Source: Setaria digitata (taxonomy: Eukaryota; Nematoda; Chromadorea; Rhabditida; Setariidae). Taken from it: a stretch of DNA of 64,000 nt. The first letter of the stretch is position 1. The number at the start of each line of letters is the position of its first letter. The notes below the pieces were generated by a model. The model did not search any database and was not told where the DNA came from. It was given only the letters and a program-made list of their open reading frames with translations. The DNA lies in NCBI GenBank assembly GCA_003640385.1, contig RCAB01000020.1, positions 310,001-374,000 on the forward strand. The letters are read 5' to 3'. This document shows positions 12,301 to 24,100 of the stretch, piece after piece. The position numbers were made by a program, and so were the translations under genes.

Positions 12301-15300
12301 ACGCTGCTCAGTACATTATGGCGAGGATCCTAAAGTTCATCATTTATAACGTTCTTTTTGATTACTGCATCTGCATAACCAACTAAACATCAGTGAAATT
12401 CCCATTGCAGGTCAAAATCTCACCTGAGATGTAGATCTCCATGTTATTGTGCCGAAATCACGATGTCTTTGCTGTGATGGAATTGACTTTTGTTGGTTTT
12501 GATTACCATTTATATCGCAATTACTTCCCCTGGAATTATAAGAGTGTTTGCCAATAAACTATTTCTTATTTAGTCGAATTAGCTGAAATCTTCTTTCCTT
12601 CATAATAACTTATCCTCACTTTAGAAGATATTATAAAAGTTGAGTTACACGAACCAAACATTACTATCACAAAATGACTGCGAAAAATTGCCAGAACTAT
12701 TCAGGTTGCCAGTGCTACCACTTGGGAAAGCAAACATCGTTTGGGGCTTTACTGGTCGAGGCCTGATTGGATCTGTTTGCTGGAGACTATGGCCTCCACT
12801 ACATTTCCCTACCGATGGATCCAACTGATTGGCATCTGCATGTCTGCAAAAAAATTGATTTGCAAGTTTTACGAGAGACTTCTGCTTCTCTTAAAATAAA
12901 AGGGAAATGGTTTAAGACTTGTGGAATTTTATGATTAGTAAGAGATGGAGAAATACGAATAGCAAAATTTTATCGAAGCTTACAGTTGTAACATCCTACC
13001 TTATATACTTGGCTGTGGAAGCAACATTCTGGATAAGATCCGGCATATCTCGTGCTTTTTTCTTCTTCCTAACCACCGAATTAATTGCTGCTACTTCTGC
13101 TGAACAACTTCCCAACGAACGTTCATCTATATCGGGTTCCTGTAAAACATCATCATGTACCAGCTGCACATTTTCTATTGTGATTTTTCTGTGCAGAAGT
13201 TTCCATTGTCGACCTTAATCTTTGACAATAGACTGACAAGACAAGATCGATTTACTGACTCAACTTAACGTGGAAGACTTCTAAAACCATTTAGGATATG
13301 AAATTTGCTATATAAATGTCAGATCTTCTTTGCTTTCTGCTCTTTCAGTAAAGCTGTAAACTCTTCTTTCCATAGTTACAATTTTTTTGTAAATTTCCGA
13401 CTTGAATTAAATTCTAATTTTTAGCTACGCAGAAGAGACACTACAATGAAGAATTCAATTCTACTCAGGACGATCACGGAAAAAGGTTTTAGGTTTCTGT
13501 CTTCCCAAAAATTTCCGCATATCTTCGTTCCATTAGTTCAAACCCTAAAAACTGCATGGAAAGTTTTCTGTTGCTTAATACCAAAATTATAGAGAAGAAA
13601 AACTGAAGCATTTTACACTGTGGTGATGAATGAGTTTATCACTGAAAGCTTATTGCAAATACTTTTTTTTTGAAGGAACCAACTGATAAAATCCACTGGA
13701 ATCTGTTAACACAGGAATGCATTAACTTCTGGTAATTTAGTAATTCAAAGACTGTTAGTGATTTTGCTTGTAAAACTAGGAAAATGACGTCAGAAATATT
13801 TATTTGTTATTTAACAATTCTGTTTTATGACGAACATAGACTGCTAAAAGTAATTTGCTGAGCTGTAATCCATTTGTTATTCACAAGATATCGATAGCAG
13901 AACACTTTTTGTAATGCCTAGTTCACTAATCATTAGAGTGGGTTTGTAACAATTTGCTAAAATGTTCAAGTTAACTGAAGAATAATACGTTCATAGTTTT
14001 GAAAAAAAAAAGAAGAAAGTTTTTCGAAGAAGTTTGTTAAGAAATTACACCCAAAACATCTTTTTACTATCCCATTCAATTCAGCAATAGCCACAATTTT
14101 TAATCAAAAAGAAATGGCAAGATAAAATAACGTAGAAGTTCGAATACAGTTGACAGTATTGTGATAGTGCTTAAAAGATTTAGAGAAACAAATGCTGAAG
14201 ATGTCAAAACAAAAATTTAGAACTGCAGAACAAAAACAGGTAAAAACACACACCTCCTCTACTCCACCAAGAATCAAATCTGGCTTTGGCTGAACTGCAA
14301 CCCATGATTTGATATCACCAGCAAGCCATCTTCTGGTGAAATCCAACCTTTCACCTTTAAGTTTACGATCATGTGATGGCAACACAACTGTCTCTGAAGT
14401 GCTAACATCTTCCGATGTCTGCTCAAAAGACGCAGCCTTTTCTTGCCGGGAGTGCTTCTTAATAATCTAAATTACAATAAAAGATTATCTTGCAATCTTA
14501 CAACTTACAAGACATACAGTCATGCCAGTTTGCCCTTGCTACCAATCTTAAATTAAAATTTAAAAATTCCTCATAGTTCAAGAGAGAGGGAGAGAGAGAT
14601 CCATTACTAGCTTACTCTCGGCTTTGTTGTGTATAGAGAGTGCCTGTTCGTGTTTGCAAGGTAAACCGGTCGTGAATCCATCTCCTCTAGGCCAACACCG
14701 TTAACCATTGCCCGCTTAGTAGTACTGTAATATTCAAACTATGAAACATTTTACGTTTCGACCAGGTTGGTTCTAACAGGACATAGTGTAGTTTGTTTCT
14801 TTATATATTTCCGACCCACTGTCACGAACACTGCTTATTTAATGACAATACGGTAAATCCATCAGACGATGGCACTTGAGTTTTGCATAAACTGAGAAAC
14901 AGGTGAGGGAAATATGTCAACTAGCAGTCTGAATGAACACCGAAGGATATTTATCTTCTGTTCATAAGTTGTACTGTAACTGCACGCTATTTTTTTCTTG
15001 AAAAAAGGATACGGTTACCCATTACGCTGAAGCTTCAATGATGGTACAGTGACGTTCACTAAGTCTGAATCGCCATTTGAAGCACCTTTATGCATCGGTG
15101 CCGCCGGTAATCCACACGACTGTTGCGTGTTACTCACCTAGAAATTTCTGTACTATTTTGTAATCGTTGTTCAGAACTAGAAAAGCTGCTGAACGAAGAG
15201 TGTTGTTAGCTAACTACCTGATCACCTTCTTTCTTGAGATCTTCGAATATTTGGTCCAAATAATCAATAGCCTCCTTGAATTTATTCCTATGTTGGTGAT

Positions 15301-16621
15301 GCTTATATCGAGCCTGATCGATCATCTGATCCAGTTGCAGGTTGCTTGTTTCCGCGATACCACTGCAAGACGCATCCTTCATGTTTCATTCTCAACTAAT
15401 TAGACTGTTCCACATTTTATCTATTGCATGCAAGTACTGCATCATTAAGGTGTTATGAAAGAGATGTTGTCAGAAGGTACAAAATAATGTCATCTATATT
15501 CAGAAAAGTTAACGAAGATTATAAAGAAAGATGAGACAATGATAATGATAAAAATGATGATGGTGTGGCATGCACAAAGTGATAACGGTGATGAAATAAG
15601 GATCATAAAAGCAAAAGTAATGGTGCTGTGAGGAGTCGAGACCGACAGTGGAGAAAATGTATTGGTGATGAAAACTAAGCATCTGCTTGGTATTGAGCAG
15701 TTTTCACTATTGATATTCGAAATATAAAGTTGCTGCATAATTCAGCTATAAAATGATTTTACGCACAGGTTTGTTGCGAAGTAACTGGTCACCCTGGCAG
15801 TACAGACTTGAGTGATAAGAAGTGATATGATGATTGCAAGAGATTTGTTGTGGCATGAATGCCTTTAAACAACTTCACAGAATTAGAGGGAGAAAAAGGG
15901 GTCCAGGATGCACTTGTAGCTTTTCTAGACAGAAAAATAGCAACTTATTCCTTTAGCTCTTCTTCGCTCTGCTCACTTCGCTTCCCGACTTATTGCAAGA
16001 AGTTTGTGGGGATATTGAATGACTGTAAGGTGAGGCAGTGAGAAAGAAAGGGACACAGAGATAACTGAACAGACTCGACGGAAGATTCAAAAAGTTTTGA
16101 ACTATGTCCATTTCCAGCTTCCTCGACACAGAGAATGTAGTGTGAAGGACAAATCGTAAGAAAATCAAATAAGTGAAGTGTGAGCTGCTTCTGGCAGACT
16201 CCCACACTCTGCCTTCCACACACTGAGTGGGACTTGAAGCTTGAGGAAGGTGAACACTCCTTAGTGAGAAGCAGTCGAGACTATCCATCTCCCGGTGATG
16301 CTACTCCCTCTAACGAAACGAATCTTTCATTTGTACTCTGTGCCTCCTCGCGTCACTGTCGTTAATAAGCAACGTCTTCGTTCGGTGATTCTGCCCAGTT
16401 CCAGAGCACTTCCAAACGGTCCTGGTGACTTCTAACTACGCTGATTCTGTAGGTAGTCGTGAATCGACCAGATGACGCTAACCTATTGTAAGAATCGATG
16501 CTAGTTGTTGATTGACGACCACTGTCGACACGAGTAATGGGTATGTGTGCTGCGTAACGCTCGTGCCGTGGTTGCGCCGCCGCTGCTACCGCAGCTGTGA
16601 AATTTGAAGTTAAAGACGAGC
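9387..16621 (-). CDS. Large unnamed Ser/Pro-rich scaffold-like protein (gene B), 3' part
   Basis: Sixteen exons join in one frame to a TGA at 9387-9389: 16621-16483, 15362-15218, 15137-15019, 14724-14616, 14466-14254, 13139-13009, 12843-12651, 12471-12424, 12329-12102, 11890-11757, 11680-11553, 10561-10440, 10364-10208, 10120-9918, 9812-9621 and 9515-9387. They give about 796 residues. I do not recognise the protein. Visible parts in order are an Ala-rich start; a charged probable helix (MIDQARYKHHQH, DYLDQIFEDLKKE); a compact basic/aromatic stretch (FTRRWLAGDIKSW); a leucine motif resembling paxillin LD motifs (AIDALVAELEL); RRSFPT; a helix NEMASMLESVISD; tyrosine motifs YYEIS and FYDNIQ; a proline stretch PPPRPP; and a C-terminus with RIGQFLRKI and MKSSSLSHYPWKK. 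This looks like a cytoplasmic signalling or cytoskeletal adaptor, which is inference. The first listed exon begins in phase 1 with no ATG, so the 5' end lies upstream and was not found. Confidence 0.72.
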
Positions 16622-18179
16622 CTGAAATAGCCTGGTACTATTCAAATCATATATCTTTACCCAAATCATAAATATGCCTGATCCATATCCTCAGTTGCCT
16701 ACTTATCGAATCAGACCTCAAATGTATCAGTAACTGATTTAGTTAGCTTTACACAGACTCATGTATCTATCAGTGCCGAAAATCTCCGAGTATTGCAACT
16801 AGAAAGTAAAGTGGAATACAACGAGTTTATCACTATCAGTAAAGGCCAAGATGATCTGTTTAGCTCGCATTCTCCATCTTCGTTCAACAGTTATATTTTT
16901 AACTGGCAGTCTTGATGAAGTGTATTGAAACAAGCACTTGCATTAAAATTTTTATGTAGAAGTGGATTAAGAGCGTGCTAATATCGCAGTGTAATTAATG
17001 ATTTATTTATTAGAAAGCAGCTGTTTCAGAAGCTTGTATGGAACAGGAAGATGGGAAGGGCAACAGTATTTATTCTGATTTACTTGCTGCTTATTAATGA
17101 ATCACCTTTAAGTGAATATGACTAACTTTCAACAGAGGAATGTCGATTCTGATCATGAACTGGAAGTTGCATTGTTACTTCCATAACTGATATATCCTGC
17201 AATCAACACATTCTGATACAACTCATCATTTCAATGGAAATAAGTTGTATACCTTTAATAATCTCGGCTGCATTTCAATTATGTATCCTTTTGCAATAAA
17301 AAGGGGTAGTAATTAGACGGAAGTCAACAAATAAAGAAAGAAATATTCGTGTGGAAAGGAATGATGCGCAAAGAGGTGGAATATTGATAACATTTCAAGA
17401 CTTTTGAATGAATGGGAAGTGTAAATTTACCGCCAAACTCATTAAGTGAACTTGGATGAAGAGGTGCTAATAACGATTATGATGATAAGAACAAATGAAA
17501 GATCACTGGGAGGAAGGTGATATGTACTACTACTGCATGCCCTTTTTTAGACCGTACATTGTTTCTTCCTTCAGCTTCACAGTTTCTTTATATGTCAGCA
17601 AAGGAGTGAGCAGTCAAAGAAGAACTCTTCAATTATTTCAAGCTGTAGAGCGTTATTGAAATTAAAGAGTGCTCTGATTCACTTATTTTTCGTTACTGAA
17701 ATTCAGTGAGAAAGTAAATGAGTGTGAGAAGATCCTGCACTCCTAGATGTGTTAATGAGCTTTCGTCTAACTATACAAATGCTCGAATCAAGTTACATAA
17801 ACTAGTCTCCGAGTTTCATTTCTTTTTCTCATTTTCTCCATGATTGTCAGGATGACTTCAATTATATAAGGTGGGAATTTTGTATGGCCATAATGGAAGA
17901 AAAAAAGTATGTGATTGATTCCTACAACTTTCCTAAGTATTATTATGTCTAATGGAACCTCTTCAAATTATCCCAAAAGCAATTTGTGGGATCACAACTG
18001 CGAAAAAGTAGAAAGACAAAAGTTTCTGTAACAAGAAAAGAAGTGGCCAAATAAGTATGGAGAAAAAAGAAAGTGGTGATAGGATAAGCAAGGTCAATCA
18101 GAGGAAGTTAGTAAAGTGTAAAGTGATCAAAGAGTGGAGGAGTTGATAAACAGCTTACTGATGAAGGGAGCCAAACCTT
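16622..18179. other. Gap between genes A and B
   Basis: I see no confident exon. The first exon of gene B should lie here or further upstream. It must end in phase 1 to join the exon starting at 16621. The 3' UTR of gene A is also expected here. Confidence 0.4.
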
Positions 18180-21100
18180 TCAGCTAATGATAATGAGTAA
18201 ACGAACAGGAATAGGCTCCGGCACATATGCTCCAAGAAATATCGAAAAATGTAATGCTGCAGAAGAGATGATAACACCCTGCCCAGCTGTTGTCAATACC
18301 AGCACACAACACAACGAGGAGATGGAACTTCTACTTGCTTCTTTCTTACTTCTTCCTTCAACAGCACCCTTCTGAGGTGTTCAGAAGGACCACACTCTTG
18401 GTTTCGTAGAGCAATCTATTTAACCTGCATATCGCTATCAGAGAAGGTCAATGTTTTGCGAAGCTGGAATGCTTGTTTCTGTAAACTCTGTTCGAAAGGT
18501 GACAGTGGAGCATCAAATTCAAAAGACGGTTTCGTTAATGACGTCGAACGCTCTGACCTGAAATGGTTCATTTCGCTTCGTTCCTCGTCTCATATTTTTA
18601 CGTTTAAAAAAAAATTAACTCTTTAACTGTTGTCATGCACATATTTTAGTTTGAAAACCAAATTATTACATATTATGCATAAGAAAAGGTGACGTAAGCA
18701 AGTATGGAAGCGTAGGAAATAAGACCAAAAAGGAAGTGCGAAAAAAAAATTAAATGAATTTTAAAATTAAGTGTAATGATACCTGACAAGTGGTGAGCTT
18801 TTCAATCCATGATAACTTGCGGACAACAAATGCTCTCCGCATGATAAGTTAATCATTTTAGAAGAATCAGCATGAGGAATTTTCTGGACAGAAGTTGGAA
18901 CGGTTTCTACTTCAACACTACCAAGACGTGAACGACTTGGCGCTGTGATATATGGTACTTCACGAGTTGGTTCCAGCACTCGAACTAATTTAGATTTGTA
19001 GCTTTTTGTATCTTATTCGCATAATTTAACTAATTAATTGAAAATTTACTCGTACTGCAACGAGGAGCGATAAAATTTATCCTTTCCTCTGATGATTTGA
19101 ACAGAAAATACGAATTTAGAAATACTTCGGTACCTTATACGGTAGTGGGCTATATAGTGATTGTGTCACTTCCGATACTAAGTACCAAACAGTATAATCT
19201 ATTTTTTTTAAGATTCTGTGTCCCTATTTCTACGAAAATCTATGCTCCTGAAAAAAGTTTCAACCAATTACAGCATAATAAGTATTCATTACAGTTAACT
19301 CTGCTACCTCTTCATCTTATTGCTACTTTTTAAGGAAGGTAGCGATCATTTCAAATTAGGAAGCATATAGATAATTATCTTTGACATACCAGCGCAGGCT
19401 CGCATTAGTTCGGAAGCAGCCAAAAGACACGACGATTCTCGACTATTAGGCCCCTCAGACTGACTATACATCTGTTTCGGTTTCTCGCGTTTATCTTTCA
19501 CGCATTCTTCAAGTAAGAAACGATCCGAAGCTATAAGCTCGTCACTCCCCGACAACGTCTGTAGAAATGGAGATAAAACATTCGATTCAGTGAAATTAGC
19601 ACTGACAGCACACATCACTGCTGTCACTCAAGAAGGAGTCATGGCTTGGATTCATCCTCCCTCGAGATTCTACCGTGTTTCTTCATTCCAGTACAACGCT
19701 GTAGGTGTTACGAGAAGGAAAGGGAGGATTATAGAAATACCTAACAACACTTACCGTATTGTTCTGTTCAACAATGGAAGCCTTTTTAGAGAGGCTTTTC
19801 ACGGACCTGAAATTATTATTATTGGCATTTCTGATTATGAAAAGACACATTTTATTTGCAGCATTATATGGGTTAGTGGTATGCATGAAGACTTTCAAAG
19901 GTAATAAATGAAAAATTAAAATCGGAACGAAAAGTCTTACACAGCATTTGTTGTCAAAGTTATTTGAAGTTCAAAGACTTACGTTGTATAATGTTCGGGG
20001 CAAGTTACTCGCACACGCTTTAAACAATGACAAAAGTTCACGTCGGCAACAGGTGAAGTGAGTACTATTACCTAAACACAACGCAGTGAGGATATAAATG
20101 CTTTTATGAAGAATTGACGTGATCAATGATTTATTTATTTCTAGGCAATTTCTCACAAAGACGTAGCACGAGTTTCTTTCCCGATCATTAATTATCACAC
20201 TCACCTGAGCCCGACATGAATTTCGGTCATCTGATCTTTTAAATATCGATTCACGAATGGTAATTAGTCGTTTGCTAGGCTCCTTTACTCTCAATGAACA
20301 TATCCTGTGTTGCCTGAAATTTACAATCACGAAACACAAAATACTAACAGTTAGGTTGGATATCAACTTCCTTGGTCATCAATTATTCCTACCTATTCGC
20401 TTTGACGACGTCACGTGTACTTTCTATTGATCGTCTTCGGGACGCAAAGGACGCATCAAATTTGATCGTAGTATTAATTACCTCTAATAACTTCTTGTTC
20501 ATTTTGATAAACCTGAATAGAATCACAGTGCTCTATTTCGAACAAGTTCTCCTAATCATAAATAAAATCTAAAAAACCATAAAAAACTTTGCTCCTGTGG
20601 TTTCACGCCATTTAAATTTTCATATCTTCTGCTGAATAATCCTAATATCATATTCTCCTAATATCATTTTTCTTGCGTTATTCAGGTTACCCATGTTAAG
20701 GGTATTTGTTAAGGTTGAAATACCCAGATCAGAAATTGATATATTTAGGACAGACGAAATGTTTCATTGCTGATTCCTCTGCAAATTAGATAATTAACCT
20801 TCCTGGAGATGCAAATGAATAGAAAAGTGAGTGTCGTAATAAACAATAGTACGGAGGAGATGTTCAAACTTTGGAATCTGGAATTGCACCACAATAAAAG
20901 TACCTGGGATATTTCTTACTAAAAGAAATTTTTTCGTTGTTTGCATTCAGTGGCTGGAACATGCAGCTTAAGGCAATCTCGATCGACTGGCGAGACTCCG
21001 GCACTATTGCGCAAACGGTCACAGGTGGTATTGTGCAAATGGTGCATTTCTTGGCGATAACTCTGTCGACTGCTGCATTGTTACAGGCTTCATCTCTAAA

Positions 21101-24100
21101 ATTTCCTTCTTTTATTTCAATGAAAAGAATTAGATTATAATCGTGCAGTGCTTTAACACTTCCGAAATGAATCAAATTCGAATCCAAACAAACCGTTGTA
21201 ATCGTTTGTTATGACTAATATTCATTTCATGATAATCTGGACCACTCCAAGTACCTGGGACCGGTGCTGGAGATTTCGATTTTGAACTCTTCAATCGTTC
21301 TAAAAATTGCAATTAACTGTTAATCTAGCTAAGAATTTCGACCTTGAAAGCTATGAGGGAATGTTTACAATATATTAATAGCTTAAACGAAAATAGCAAA
21401 AATATTTACTGATCTCTTCCTACTACTATTTGCTGATAATTAAATTGAAAAATGAAAATAAATTCAATTAATAGCTTCATTCTGTTTTCCTTTCAGTGAA
21501 AAAACACTTCAGATGTTATGGACACTTTGTTCCAGGACAATATGTAAGCAGCAAAAAGATATTTTCCCACTTTTGCGCATTACAATTTAAAAAGGTAATT
21601 TAATTAACCTTTATGTCTTGTGTTAACTCATAAGAAGGGAAGTGGATGTATAAAGGAATGAGAATGAAAGCAAAAAGAGGAGAAAAAGCGCAAATGCTAA
21701 GATATTGATTTAACGATACAGAATAAATCTGTTAAAAAGAGCCTGAAGTGCAGGCTTTACGACTGTCGAAGAGTCAGAATCGAGATGGACCAATTGCCTT
21801 GATATTGCACTATTGGTTTAGACCTGATGAGCAGCATTAGTTGTAAAAATATTGGGTATATTTGCAAAGCGGAATCGGAATACATCTCAGTGAGTTATAT
21901 ATTTTATCATTGTACGATAGAGTATCGACAAAGGGACGGAATAAACTTTGCATGGAATTATTACCTTTTTATACCCGATAGAAAGTGGTAACGAAGATGC
22001 GAAGTTTTAATTAGCAATATTTTTCCTTCTCAGTGAAATCGATTTAAAGACAGGCAAATCATTATTCTGAGTGGAGGAATCTGAGAGAAGTGTCGGAAGA
22101 CCACCGCTGATTATAGCATGTTTAGAAAACACTAGTCTGGATTGATTACTTATCACATCTTCAACATTTTGTGTGTGTTATAAAAAGCAGACTATCACTT
22201 CCTTTCTCCAATCTCTAACAAATGATGCTTTCGTTAGCACGATAAGTAGCAACAAAATTTCGATACAAAATTAACATTTTCGGCTTTGTCGGCCAATGCC
22301 TTTGTCGGTATGGCACATAATTCAGTTTCTTCCCAGTTATTACTGCTGCACATTTGCAAACTGCTTAAAAAAGTGCTACTTTCATTATCTCATTGATTCT
22401 CTCCATTCTGATAATACAAGGTCGAGTAGACCAGCCAAACAACATTAGCCATGTGGCTTCAATCAGCGAACTACAATGTTAATCAAGGTCACTGATGGCA
22501 GTGTGGTTAGAGTGCATGGCACTAGGACAGAAAGCCTACTTCTTGGCAGGCATATTAAAGGCTCTTCGGCCTAATCCATAAGCATCAAACAGTAAGGTAA
22601 CGAGCCGCACCTCTTCACTTTTACAATCAAAACACTGTTCAGAAATCAGAAACCCCTTTTTACTATGTTTAATCACACTCAGATCGGTACCACTTCCAAT
22701 ATGACTGTTTAACGAAACCGAAGTATCAGTAGCACTCTTTGAAGAGCTACAAAGAAACGGTTACGATCCATGAAAGTTTCAAATGTTACATTGCATGGAT
22801 CAACCGTACTCATTTCACACTACAACCAATCGGCCCAATTATCACAGACGTTTCTTACCGGATCTAATTTCACGATTTCCCTTACCTACATTGTTTTATT
22901 GACTATAGACTGTTGAACCTGGAGATCTGATAACTAGATAGGTATGATCTAGCACGAAATTCAAATAGCATCCCTCAAATTTTCACGGATCAACAAAGCG
23001 CATACGGAACTACAAGAGCTGTGATGCTTTATGGAAACAACATTTCTATCTCCAACTGAACTATTCCAAGAAGCATATTTCTTAAGCAGGAAAGAAAAAA
23101 AAACCCTTGGTGATGAACATTTAACCTTGAAGGAGAACCTTCAGTTGTAGAAAAAATACTTCATTAAGCATCAACGTGATATCATGTCTTTCTGTCTTTA
23201 TAAAGGAAGCCATTGAAGATAAATATATAAATATAAATAAACTGAAAAACCGCGAACATCCTACAATATGAGATACTACAATTTAAGTAGTTGTCTGAGA
23301 ACTTCAATTTCTGGGTCTTTCTGGGATACACAAAATTACATAAGCCAAATTATAACTGCTCAAGCAGTGAAAAGAGTGCTACTGCAACTAGTTTTATTTT
23401 AACTAGTTTTTTTTTCTGGTTTTATTTCATTTGGATTTAAAAGCTATGTGATGTGTTTGAAATGAAGTTGACAAGTAGTCAAAGAAATGTTCAAGAAAGC
23501 TTCTCAAATGAAACGAGTCATTATATGATGAAACAGTTCCGTGGTGAAAACAATAGCTTCGGTGTGAAGTGGTCAATTAAATTGAAACTTTCAAAAAAAT
23601 ATGCTAGGAAACAATGTGGCCAAATATGCGGTTTCTATTTCACTCGAATTTTAAAGAATGGAAAAAATGAGTGTATCTATTTGAAAGTAGCTTTGTCAGA
23701 AAAAGGTAAACCTGAAGGATCGAAGCGGGATTCATCATCGTGATGCTCATGGCCAGCTTCAGAAAGGTCGTTAGCTAAAGTCCCCATAACCTGGAATAGA
23801 AATAGACTAATTAAGGAAAATTTTAGATAGAGAAATAGACAGTCACCACATTATTTATAGTGTGAATAAGGGAAATTTTGAATTTTGAGAAGGATAAATA
23901 GGAAAAAGTAATATATTATTGAAAGAGGACATACCGAATGCATTCATTTAGCACTGAAGGACCTCAAACTACTTAAAGTGAGCTGATCAGTAATTTTTCA
24001 TTCGATGATAATTTAAATTGTTACATAATCCTGTTTGTATTATGTCGGCATGTTTTGACTACAGCAAATTCATATTTTTCATCGAAATCTTAAATGCGCC

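Noticed and set aside
19590..19904. Plus-strand 104-codon open frame
   Set aside because: It overlaps a better minus-strand exon candidate (19806-19755) with GT/AG borders, and I see no plus-strand gene structure.
22490..22575. tRNA-like A-box (TGGTTAGAGTGC)
   Set aside because: No matching B-box (GGTTCGANTCC) at the right distance and no paired acceptor stem.
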